Shown here piece after piece: positions 56,915 to 64,000 of a DNA stretch of 64,000 nt. This DNA comes from Sinohyriopsis cumingii (taxonomy: Eukaryota; Mollusca; Bivalvia; Unionida; Unionidae): assembly GCA_028554795.2 (NCBI GenBank), contig CM068830.1, positions 114,527,214 through 114,591,213 on the forward strand, read 5' to 3'. A model generated the notes under the pieces. That model did no database searches and had not been told where the DNA came from. It was given only the letters and a program-made list of their open reading frames with translations. Position 1 is the stretch's first letter; every line of letters starts with the position of its first letter. The position numbers and the translations under genes are program-made.

Positions 56915-58379
56915 CATCAATTTTCCAACACCAATCAGCGTCAAAGAAATTGCGTTAACGCAATTGCGTGTCTACAATAGCTGGCCCAATGTTAGATCGA
57001 AATCATTCGGCAGATTATTATCAAACAATTCACTTGTTTTTGCCAACAAAAACAAACCCGATGGAACACCTGATTGGATCGTCGTTGGCATACCAACAGG
57101 CAGTTACGAAATTGATCAGCTAGATAAGGAATTTACCACCAGAATATCAAATATAACCGGCGATGCTACTCCGGGAATAAAAATATCTGCGCACGATCCC
57201 AAGCTGTCATCGATGATAGAAGTGAAATCACCATACATGGTAGATATTTACCAATCATCGATTAGGACCATATTAGGTTGGCCTGAAATCGCACCTCTAG
57301 CAAAACCAAAAAAATCAGATTTTATTATTCCAGGTTGGTACGAGGAAGCTCCTCCAGAGCAACCGGAACCAAAAAAAGAAGATTTTACCACCGACGAAGT
57401 ATGGAGAGAAGATAACAAACACAAGCCTCTGATCCACAGCGCCATCAACCTCATAAATAACCACAAATTTAACCTGGTAATGTTCGCTTTTACTTTTATT
57501 AACGAAAAAATTCTCTCGTGGTTGCCTCTTCCTAAAATTCCCCCCGGCGTGGAAATCTTCGACGCTACCCACATTAACAGGATAATAGCCCCCATAGACG
57601 GTATCTTGGTAAGAAGAACCCTCGACGAATTTATTCAAGAACATACAATACAATTAAATTTATTGCGGGAATCCTTTCATGAATGCATCTTAAATAAATC
57701 AGGCTCATGTAGCGAAATTATCAAACGCGTGAAGATTTTAAATCAACTCGCGAATGATGTTGAATATTATCATGGTATGTTTATTCAGGCGATAGTCGAC
57801 GATATATCAATTGCCGATTATGTTCTTCCTATTAGCAAATTCGAGTTGATCAGAAATTCAGGAGAAAAACAAAAATTCATGAGAGTATTTGGATTAACCG
57901 AGGAAACACTACCAAATTTCAAATTTCCTGATTATGACGTTGATAAAATGAGAAAATCCGTCACTGATACCATCGATGATTTATTTCCGAAGTTACATGC
58001 CGCGTGGACTAAAAAAGTACAATTGGAATTGATTCTCAAACACAATAACGATCCCGCCGGGCAAGGGAGGCATATCTCGCCAGGTATCGTTAATATAACG
58101 GAAGTTATCGCGATTTATCTTCACGCGGATGTTGTCGAGGGCAGTTACAATGTTGATTCGTCAGAGTCAAATCAAGCGCAGCAGGGTTTTATCTTGTATT
58201 CGTTTTCACCTAGCGCTTCTCCGGGTTATTTGATAATAAAGGAGCCGGTGAATCCGTTTTATCTGCGATGTCATAATCGATTATTGTCGAGGATAAATTT
58301 CAAACTAACGGATCAGAAAGGAAATTTGCTTGATATACGCGGAGAAACGATAAGTATCAATCTGCTGGTAAGATCGTAA
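56829..58379 (+). CDS. Penton-like minor capsid protein candidate, 516 aa
   Basis: ATG at 56829 lies inside the 3' end of the preceding gene. The N-terminal part (EFSINFPTPISVKEIALTQL, VYNSWPN, WIVVGIPTGSYEIDQL) and the C-terminal part (SPGYLIIKEPVNPFYLR, INFKLTDQKGNLLDIRGE) both look like beta-barrel halves typical of penton-type proteins of Polinton-like viruses. About 240 residues between them (roughly 150-390), rich in charged helices, look like an insertion. It would occupy five-fold vertices and anchor the fibre, whose gene is near by. Confidence 0.7.
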   Translation: MSELAQIVTNTTPPTTTLISLSSTKPEFSINFPTPISVKEIALTQLRVYNSWPNVRSKSFGRLLSNNSLVFANKNKPDGTPDWIVVGIPTGSYEIDQLDKEFTTRISNITGDATPGIKISAHDPKLSSMIEVKSPYMVDIYQSSIRTILGWPEIAPLAKPKKSDFIIPGWYEEAPPEQPEPKKEDFTTDEVWREDNKHKPLIHSAINLINNHKFNLVMFAFTFINEKILSWLPLPKIPPGVEIFDATHINRIIAPIDGILVRRTLDEFIQEHTIQLNLLRESFHECILNKSGSCSEIIKRVKILNQLANDVEYYHGMFIQAIVDDISIADYVLPISKFELIRNSGEKQKFMRVFGLTEETLPNFKFPDYDVDKMRKSVTDTIDDLFPKLHAAWTKKVQLELILKHNNDPAGQGRHISPGIVNITEVIAIYLHADVVEGSYNVDSSESNQAQQGFILYSFSPSASPGYLIIKEPVNPFYLRCHNRLLSRINFKLTDQKGNLLDIRGETISINLLVRS

Positions 58380-58500
58380 ATCCATCTGCCAGGGAAAAAC
58401 GGGCCAAAAAAATAAATAAAATCCAGGGAAATTTTCAAAATTAATATATTTTTTTAATTTTTGTTTTTTTTTGTTGTTTGCGGAAAATATTCAGGAAAAT
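58380..58500. terminator. Short spacer between convergent gene blocks with AATAAA
   Basis: Plus-strand virion genes end at 58379 and a minus-strand gene ends at 58501. The spacer holds AATAAATAAA near 58411 for the plus strand and T-rich sequence near 58450-58475. Polyadenylation use is inferred. Confidence 0.45.
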
Positions 58501-58878
58501 TCAAGAGTCTGCGATTTCCTTGGCCTTGCTCTCATCGACAAGTTTTTTCAGCTGTCTGATGCGTGAACTTGTAATTTTTTTTGACTCGTATGCTTCTGAT
58601 AAAATCAACCTAGCTTTTTCTACCAGCGTCGATAATTTAACAAAATCCTCGACGCGATCATCGCTGACTGTCGCAAGTGATTGATACATCGCAATCTGGA
58701 TTTTCTTTATTAATTTGTATTCGGATGGTAGCGTGTATTTGTATTCGAGTTTCCCTTGGATAATTGTCTCGAATTCGGATCGGATTTTATTCGCGTCCAA
58801 CTCCGATGGAAGATTTATATTTTTTTTTCTCAAGTCATCGATAGCTTCGATGATGTTATTTATGGTTTGTTCATCCAT
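58501..58878 (-). CDS. Virus-like element ORF, 125 aa, helical, unknown
   Basis: ATG at 58878 (MDEQTINNIIEAIDDLRKK). Almost entirely charged alpha-helical, with LEYKYTLPSEYKLIKK in the middle and SSRIRQLKKLVDESKAK at the end. No family recognised. It is the last gene of the three-gene minus-strand block. Confidence 0.6.
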   Translation of the reverse strand: MDEQTINNIIEAIDDLRKKNINLPSELDANKIRSEFETIIQGKLEYKYTLPSEYKLIKKIQIAMYQSLATVSDDRVEDFVKLSTLVEKARLILSEAYESKKITSSRIRQLKKLVDESKAKEIADS

Positions 58879-58903
58879 GTTATATTAATTTTGTAATATT
58901 CAA

Positions 58904-59449
58904 TTATTCTTCGTCGAATATTATTGGGATATAGGAAAATTCGATCCAAGTGCCGAGATTATATGAAAATGTCGCATTGATTATTTTTTCTGCCGCACGT
59001 TGCACCGATGCTTTATTAATACTAAAATATCTTGCAGCTGCGCTCATCGATTCGAATATCATCTCCTCACCTGTTTCTCGATTTATCGATTTAACCGCTT
59101 TAGCTGGTCGCCTTACGCCACCGGTATTACCAAATCTTGAATTTTCACTCGGAGTTACCGCGCGAAGATTGGATATTTTATTATTAAGTTTATTTCCGTC
59201 AATGTGGTCGATAACAAGCCCATCTCTAATAGGTCCGTGATAACACTCGAAAACAAATCTGTGGCATAAATAACTTACTCCACTAAAGTTATGCAATAGA
59301 TAACCCGAATTGCTAACCCTACCAACATTTTTCTTCGTTCTGATATGTCTGACAACACCATCAGATGATGCCTCGTAACCCTCGATGGTTGGATGCGATC
59401 TAAACTCGTGTGTGATTTTCATTGCAGGAATCGTCGATTTTAGTTCCAT
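58904..59449 (-). CDS. HNH endonuclease with NUMOD4-like N-terminus
   Basis: A free-standing homing-type endonuclease. The N-terminal HPTIEGYEASSDGVVRHI resembles NUMOD4. The HNH core reads LCHRFVFECYHGP, then VIDHIDGNKLNNKISNLR and PSENSRFG. The C-terminal part (FESMSAAARYFSINKASVQRA) looks like a NUMOD1-type helix-turn-helix that would recognise DNA. ATG at 59449 is the first true start; ATG 59422 (MKITHEF) is an alternative. It overlaps the end of the next upstream minus-strand gene. Such enzymes can be selfish passengers or act in replication or recombination. Confidence 0.88.
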   Translation of the reverse strand: MELKSTIPAMKITHEFRSHPTIEGYEASSDGVVRHIRTKKNVGRVSNSGYLLHNFSGVSYLCHRFVFECYHGPIRDGLVIDHIDGNKLNNKISNLRAVTPSENSRFGNTGGVRRPAKAVKSINRETGEEMIFESMSAAARYFSINKASVQRAAEKIINATFSYNLGTWIEFSYIPIIFDEE

Positions 59450-59747
59450 ATACAATATTCTGTTTGTTTAAATCGTAATTTGCCTTGAATCGATTAATAT
59501 AATCTTCTTCGCATGTTATTATCGACGAGGATCTTTTTTCATAATATCGCCGCAATTCCCGATAATTTTTCCCTCCACAAGCCAGACACAATCGAGTTTT
59601 TCCTCGAGTGCCAACTTGGCAAACTAAACACCGTTGTGGTCCCTTGCTGCCTCGTCGAATTGCATATATATGAGCACCACAATAATCACCTCTGCAGGAT
59701 TTGTCGCATGATTTTGTTGATCCGATTGGTATCCATTTGCATTGCAT
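59400..59747 (-). CDS. Small zinc-binding protein, 115 aa
   Basis: ATG at 59747, 33 bp from the oppositely oriented polymerase gene. Cysteine-rich N-terminus: C3, C14, C18, C23 with H26 (SCDKSCRGDYCGAH), then C40-x2-C43 (RCLVC) and C54-x2-C57 (LCLAC), enough for two zinc sites, followed by a charged helical tail. A longer frame upstream to 60002 is antisense to the polymerase gene and is not taken as coding. DNA or RNA binding is likely; no family name is certain. Divergence from the polymerase gene suggests a shared early promoter. Confidence 0.7.
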   Translation of the reverse strand: MQCKWIPIGSTKSCDKSCRGDYCGAHIYAIRRGSKGPQRCLVCQVGTRGKTRLCLACGGKNYRELRRYYEKRSSSIITCEEDYINRFKANYDLNKQNIVYGTKIDDSCNENHTRV

Positions 59748-59780
59748 TATATAATTTAAACATTTGTCTAAAATATAATA
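59748..59780. promoter_or_regulatory. 33-bp divergent start region
   Basis: Only A/T-rich sequence (ATATAATTT and AAATATAATA) separates the start codons of the minus-strand zinc protein and the plus-strand replicase. Both promoters must overlap here or lie inside the opposing genes. Confidence 0.5.
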
Positions 59781-62753
59781 ATGGATGCATTTGATCTTGA
59801 TGAGGCAGAATATATCATTCCTGAGGCTGATCTGGCGAAGAAAGAATTTTTCGATGATGGGGCGGTTCACACTTGGTCGACATGGAAAACTAACGCTGTT
59901 GATGCTACGATGAATCTGGAACGGGCCAAGAAGATAATCGAGCACATAAAATCCGAACACAAGGAAGAACGATTTATCTTTGGAATAAAATTTATTGCAC
60001 AAATGCCTGACGACACTTGGATTATTCGCGATAAACGAGATCCAATACGTGGCAGTAAGAAAAATGTTGTTCTTGATAAAAATTCGAAGCCAGGATTATT
60101 ATTGGGAATTGACGGTCCTTATTATGCTAGGGCGTATCCATCTAGCGCTGTTGTTTATGGAATTTATCGGCTAAATAACAACCCGGATGCGAAAAATCTA
60201 CCTGCGATGAAAGAATCACCGATGATAAATTGCGTTGCCGAGCGCGTTATCGAGCATATGAAAAACGCTCGTCGTGGATCTGGTCTGACTCAGTTGAGAT
60301 TGAATAAAATTAATTCATGGGCGAAGACTGTTGTTGATGGCGCATCGATTGACGATGTTGCTGTGTTGAGCAAGAAACTTAAATTTCCTATCACCGTAAA
60401 AACGCTATCGGGAGAAATATTATATTCGTCGCCGTATAGATCTCGAGGAGTTCCAATCGAAATTATTGATCATAATTCACATGCGTGGTCGCAATCGGTA
60501 ATGATATTCCCACGAGATCGTGTTGTTAAATTTTATCCTGTGGAAGGTGCAAAGGATAATTCCGATGCCATGTTCCGATATATCAAAATATTAGCCGCGT
60601 CTGATCCAATATCAGTTTGGTTATTTTCGAGCGAAGAAAAGTATGATCAGTTTATCTTGCCGCGAGGAGATATTTACCGTGATGAAAAATTGCATGAATC
60701 GATGAAAAATATCGCGGTGAAATATTCGTCAAATCCTGATCAGTTATTAACGAATTGTTTTACGGTTCCGTCTGTTGCTGCTCATGCTGCCAGAGAAAGA
60801 AATTCGTGGAAACCTACAAGGAATGAATTTCTCACTGATATTCAACTTAGCTGTATCGAATACGGCCATGGCGGATTGTGGAATACCAAATATTATTTCG
60901 AAGATATGATCTCCATTGACATGAGCGCGTGCTATCCTGGAAGTTTCCTCGGATACGGCGATTGTGCGGATTATTTTGCTAAATTTGGCCATCCCACCAA
61001 CGAAATGACAAGGGTAGCAATTAACGGACCGTTGCCTGATTTTGTCATGACCGGATTCGCTTATGTTACTTCATTCGAGTTTGCTGAAAATTTACATAAA
61101 ATTTGTTATATTTGGTTTGGTCGGCATTTATCGCAGCGCAGATGGGTCCCTACGGTTTTGTTGAGATATATGCTGGATTCGTCAATGTTAATATCGTTGA
61201 CGGTTAGCGAGGCAATTATATCATACAGGAAACAAACTGAAGTGTGGCTACCGACGGATTGTGAAAACGCGAAAGATATTGGAAGAAAAATAATTGGCAA
61301 ATTTACTCAAGGAGGATCCGTTGATCATAAACACCGACACGCTAGGTTATTTATCAACGATGCCGAGATGGATTTTATTATCGCCGATACGGTATCGCGA
61401 GGAATATTCTGCAACAGAGAGAATATTATTATTGATGGAGTAAAGTTGGGTACCGTAATTAGCTATCTCGATGGAGAATCAGCGCAGTATACGCATTTGA
61501 GATCATCGATGCTCGCTTATGTGAGTATAAATTTACTGTCGATGATAAACAAATTTTCTGATATCGCGGTAAGGGTCGCAACGGACTCGTTTTATATCGA
61601 TAAGAAATATCAGTATAGGCTAGAAAATTTAATCGCCGATGGTTCTTGGGGCACTTGGAGGATAAAAAACGAAGATATCCTAGATTACTGTGAGGACGCC
61701 GATGTCGAAGATTGCGATAAATTTCATCAAGATAAATTTGAGGAAATATCGACGGCTGCATCCGCATTTGATCCAATTTCACGTAGTAAATTCGTTTACC
61801 TAAATGGTCCTGGTGGTAGCGGTAAAACAACGCGAGCGATAAATTTATTTGCGAAATCTGATATGATAGTGTTGACTCCAACTCACAGATTAGCGCGAGA
61901 AATAAGGCAACGCGGCGTTGATTCTTGTACTTATCACAGTTATTTCAAATACAGCGGTGGATTATGGGATTCGGCTCGTATGGGAAATAAATATATCAAC
62001 AGAATTATAATATTTGATGAAATTTGCACAGTAAATTTAGTTGTATTAAAATCGTTCCTGATCTGGCTGGAGGGAAAAAATACCGCCGTGATAATGTGCG
62101 GAGATCATGGCCAGCCTGATCCGATTGATGGTGAATCTCCTCACGAATGGCTCAGGAATTTCGTTGACTATTATGAGGAAATCGACGCTGATTACAGATC
62201 CGATGATATTTTATTGACTGAATTTAAGAAAATAATTCGATTACAACCGAATAAAATTCAATGCGATGTGATGAGAAGAATAATCGACGAGACTCCGATG
62301 GATATTTTTCTAAATTTGTGGCGTCCCGATCATTTGATTGTTGCTAGTAGGAAAATTGTTCGTGATGTTATTCAGGATATATTATTCAAACTTCATTACG
62401 AGAAATTTCCAACATTACAGGTGCCGTTGTGTTACAGGCCCGCTGATACCAGGAAACAAAATATCAGTGTTACTTTACCATGCGGAGAGGAAAAGATCTT
62501 GGTACTGAACGATATTATTCTTGTTGATATTAATCTTGTCAATGACGCGATAAATGCAGAAAGATCGCCATGGAAATTAGGCTACGCAACAACGATACAC
62601 TCGTCGCAGGGATTAACCGTGGATGGCCAAGTTTGGATCGTCGATGATATAATTTCCTGGTCAAATTTAGTGTATTTAGCCGTGTCAAGAGTAAGAAAAT
62701 TATCTCAGTTAGGTAGAATTCAGTTTCACATTAATGACGCTGGCGGTAGTTGA
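59781..62753 (+). CDS. Fused family B-like DNA polymerase and SF1 helicase, 990 aa
   Basis: ATG at 59781 after AAATATAATA. Residues 1-350 are unassigned (NCVAERVIEHMK, IEIIDHNSHAWSQ). Polymerase motifs follow: motif A SIDMSACYPGSFLG (D380, Y385), a K-rich helix IGRKIIGKFTQGG at 500-512 in the place of motif B, a helix HLRSSMLAYVSINLL, and motif C VRVATDSFYID (600-603). Helicase motifs then run to the end: Walker A GPGGSGKTT (676-684), Walker B IIIFDEI (743-748), CGDHGQ (773-777), TIHSSQGLTVD (938-948) and VYLAVSRV (964-971), as in RecD/Pif1-type SF1 enzymes. It would unwind and copy the element genome. The 3' end overlaps the convergent integrase gene by 28 bp. Confidence 0.85.
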   Translation: MDAFDLDEAEYIIPEADLAKKEFFDDGAVHTWSTWKTNAVDATMNLERAKKIIEHIKSEHKEERFIFGIKFIAQMPDDTWIIRDKRDPIRGSKKNVVLDKNSKPGLLLGIDGPYYARAYPSSAVVYGIYRLNNNPDAKNLPAMKESPMINCVAERVIEHMKNARRGSGLTQLRLNKINSWAKTVVDGASIDDVAVLSKKLKFPITVKTLSGEILYSSPYRSRGVPIEIIDHNSHAWSQSVMIFPRDRVVKFYPVEGAKDNSDAMFRYIKILAASDPISVWLFSSEEKYDQFILPRGDIYRDEKLHESMKNIAVKYSSNPDQLLTNCFTVPSVAAHAARERNSWKPTRNEFLTDIQLSCIEYGHGGLWNTKYYFEDMISIDMSACYPGSFLGYGDCADYFAKFGHPTNEMTRVAINGPLPDFVMTGFAYVTSFEFAENLHKICYIWFGRHLSQRRWVPTVLLRYMLDSSMLISLTVSEAIISYRKQTEVWLPTDCENAKDIGRKIIGKFTQGGSVDHKHRHARLFINDAEMDFIIADTVSRGIFCNRENIIIDGVKLGTVISYLDGESAQYTHLRSSMLAYVSINLLSMINKFSDIAVRVATDSFYIDKKYQYRLENLIADGSWGTWRIKNEDILDYCEDADVEDCDKFHQDKFEEISTAASAFDPISRSKFVYLNGPGGSGKTTRAINLFAKSDMIVLTPTHRLAREIRQRGVDSCTYHSYFKYSGGLWDSARMGNKYINRIIIFDEICTVNLVVLKSFLIWLEGKNTAVIMCGDHGQPDPIDGESPHEWLRNFVDYYEEIDADYRSDDILLTEFKKIIRLQPNKIQCDVMRRIIDETPMDIFLNLWRPDHLIVASRKIVRDVIQDILFKLHYEKFPTLQVPLCYRPADTRKQNISVTLPCGEEKILVLNDIILVDINLVNDAINAERSPWKLGYATTIHSSQGLTVDGQVWIVDDIISWSNLVYLAVSRVRKLSQLGRIQFHINDAGGS

Positions 62754-63676
62754 GTATCTTTCGGTATTATTTGTAATTCCTCCTTGGTAAATCCGCGTTG
62801 TGGCGCTAGCGAATCTAGGAAATAAATTGCTGGTCTCCCTGACGATCTTGTTACGGCTGATATTTTGTGTGTCGTAACGCTCCAATTTGGATCAGTTGCT
62901 CTTTTTCTTCCTCCTTCGGCCTCGCCTTCTTTATATAAATACCTGACCGTGACGCTACCTAGCACAGGCGGAATTGTGGAATCTCGCTTTAGTGGTATAT
63001 TCGATTTTGTAATTGCAATTGCAGGTTTCATTGCTATTGTTCTCGTTGTCTCGTTATTTAGTGCGTTAATCACGTGAGGTAATCTTGTTACCCAATCATG
63101 AGATCGATTATCTTGAATAAATTCACGCGCGTATTGGTATCCGAATAATCGTTCTGCAAGAGTTTTATTGAATCTCTCAACGATAGCTTGATTGTGATGA
63201 ACACCTACAATACCGCGACGGATTTTAACATTATTCTTTTTCATCAGTGAAGTAACCGCGCCAAGAAATTCTCGACCTGGATCAACCTGGAGAAGCTTCG
63301 GCCATGTTAATGGAGATCGTGAATAAATTTCGCTAAACGCCTTAGCGATCTCCGTTGCTGTTTTATTCGATAACGGTTCCGCTTCCTTGTATCTGCTAGC
63401 GATATCAACGACTGTCAAGACATATTTATATGTGACTCCGTCGACGGTATCGTAAGGAAGAAACATTAAATCAGCCTGATGGACTTCATTAGGGACACTG
63501 ACGGTGAAACTTGCATATGGTATTTTCTTAGGCGGAGGAAGATATATTTGCCAGACTGCCTGTTTCGATAACCACGATTCAGCGGTGGATTGTTTTACTT
63601 TAGCGGCTTTAGCGAGTTTGGCAATTGCCGATTTTCCTCGCCAGAATCCTCGCGGAGAATAATATATTTGCTCCAT
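62726..63676 (-). CDS. Retrovirus-type integrase (DDE), Polinton class, 316 aa
   Basis: ATG at 63676. The N-terminal 45 residues form a helix-turn-helix-like part (AIAKLAKAAKVKQSTAESWL). The catalytic core has VHQADLMFL (D69), LLQVDPGREFLG (D132) and HHNQAIVERFNKTL (E167), with 34 residues between the last two, plus the usual VVDIASRY. The C-terminal part is basic (GEAEGGRKRATDPNWSV) and ends RPAIYFLDSL. It would join the element's ends to target DNA. It converges on the replicase gene with a short overlap and lies 2 bp after the phospholipase gene on the same strand. Confidence 0.93.
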   Translation of the reverse strand: MEQIYYSPRGFWRGKSAIAKLAKAAKVKQSTAESWLSKQAVWQIYLPPPKKIPYASFTVSVPNEVHQADLMFLPYDTVDGVTYKYVLTVVDIASRYKEAEPLSNKTATEIAKAFSEIYSRSPLTWPKLLQVDPGREFLGAVTSLMKKNNVKIRRGIVGVHHNQAIVERFNKTLAERLFGYQYAREFIQDNRSHDWVTRLPHVINALNNETTRTIAMKPAIAITKSNIPLKRDSTIPPVLGSVTVRYLYKEGEAEGGRKRATDPNWSVTTHKISAVTRSSGRPAIYFLDSLAPQRGFTKEELQIIPKDTQLPPASLM

Positions 63677-63678
63677 TA

Positions 63679-64000
63679 TTATTTACCAGCGCCGAGTACT
63701 AATTTACCTTTCATTGCGCCTTTTATCAACCAAGTTGCCAATTTTTCTTTGAAACTTTTGTCAGGAATCGCGTCTATTGCATGAATTAGCCTAATATCAG
63801 CGAGATGCCTTTGTTGTAAATCTCCGCTGCGATACGCAAGATCATGATAGTAACACGCGTTATCGATGGCGTTTACTGGATCTTCGCCGGGATTTGGTTG
63901 ATTATTATCGTTGAGTCTTATATCGAGCCTTGTGCCGGGTCCGCAGTAATTGTATCCTGGCAGATGCTTTTCTCCGGGATATTTCGCCCAGGGCAACCCA
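63679..64000 (-). CDS. Parvovirus-type phospholipase A2 domain protein (cut by window edge)
   Basis: Open to the right edge on the minus strand; the apparent first codon at 63996 is TTG, so the real start is outside the window. The domain shows LPGYNYCGPGTRLD (calcium loop Y-x-GPG), DPVNAIDNACYYHDLAY with the catalytic His-Asp pair, and a following helix (HLADIRLIHAID). This is the phospholipase fold of parvovirus VP1, also found in adintovirus-type elements, where it breaches endosomal membranes during entry. It ends MKGKLVLGAGK, just before the integrase start. Confidence 0.88.
   Translation of the reverse strand, partial: GLPWAKYPGEKHLPGYNYCGPGTRLDIRLNDNNQPNPGEDPVNAIDNACYYHDLAYRSGDLQQRHLADIRLIHAIDAIPDKSFKEKLATWLIKGAMKGKLVLGAGK

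Larger units (their letters stand above)
50258..64000. mobile_element. Polinton/adintovirus-like integrated element, left 13.7 kb (right end outside window)
   Basis: Starts AGCAGCAGGG exactly where LINE I stops; Polintons typically begin with AG and make a 6-bp target duplication, which would be ACTACA or an overlapping word here. Its gene set combines double-jelly-roll and penton-like capsid candidates, an adenain-type protease, a coiled-coil fibre, a family B polymerase fused to an SF1 helicase, a retrovirus-type integrase and a parvovirus-type phospholipase domain. Genes are dense, unspliced-looking and mostly long open frames. It looks nearly whole within the window, with perhaps one to three breaks, so the insertion is probably recent. 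It is younger than LINE I. Confidence 0.9.

Noticed and set aside
55313-57653. Minus-strand frames opposite the fibre and penton-like genes
   Set aside because: Composition-driven shadows of lysine- and isoleucine-rich plus-strand genes, with no domains.
59748-60002. Upstream extension of the zinc protein to 60002
   Set aside because: The extension is antisense to the start of the replicase gene; the cysteine-rich domain begins right after ATG 59747, which also leaves a sensible divergent spacer.
63990-64000. Start codon of the phospholipase gene at 63996
   Set aside because: The codon is TTG and the frame stays open to the window edge, so the gene is cut by the edge instead of starting there.

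Overview
The window looks like nuclear DNA of an invertebrate animal, most likely a mollusc or another lophotrochozoan. The basis is AT-rich intron and intergenic sequence, a host gene built of single immunoglobulin-domain exons with GT-AG junctions, long TA/CA microsatellites, and dense copies of an RNase H-bearing non-LTR retrotransposon with a 3' tail of AATC units. Species cannot be fixed from the sequence alone.

Layout. 379-1262 is a 53-bp minisatellite of 16 copies, each carrying a small palindrome. 3053-8792 is LINE copy A. About 9010-12285 is a heavily eroded Ty3/Gypsy fossil. Between 12788 and 24945, on the minus strand, lie four phase-1/phase-1 Ig-domain exons of one host cell-surface gene; its second intron of those visible holds LINE copy B (17022-22746, 15-bp perfect target duplication). 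26988-47865 is an old minus-strand Ty3/Gypsy element, recognised by a pair of LTRs, whose interior has been largely replaced by a nest of LINE copies: C, D, E, F and G. G sits inside F with a 12-bp target duplication and has the only uninterrupted 1226-residue ORF2. 48753-50257 is the 5' part of LINE copy I.

From 50258 to the right edge (64000), inserted into LINE I at a sharp boundary, is a virus-like integrated element of the Polinton/adintovirus/Polinton-like-virus type. Seen in it are a double-jelly-roll major capsid candidate, a penton-like minor capsid candidate, an adenain-type cysteine protease, a coiled-coil fibre with a C1q-like tip, a two-membrane-span protein, several small hydrophobic or repeat-bearing virion-type proteins, an HNH endonuclease, a small zinc-binding protein, a fusion of a derived family B DNA polymerase with an SF1 helicase, a retrovirus-type integrase, and a parvovirus-type phospholipase A2 domain cut by the window edge. 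Genes are packed with very short spacers. It looks nearly whole inside the window, with perhaps one to three breaks, so it is probably a young insertion; its right end is outside.

How parts work together. The virus-like genes group by role: virion genes on the plus strand on the left (50541-58379), then a small minus-strand block (58501-59747), then the replication gene on plus (59781-62753) facing integrase and phospholipase on minus. The least usual part is the replicase: polymerase and helicase motifs sit in one 990-residue protein. No packaging ATPase is visible in the window.
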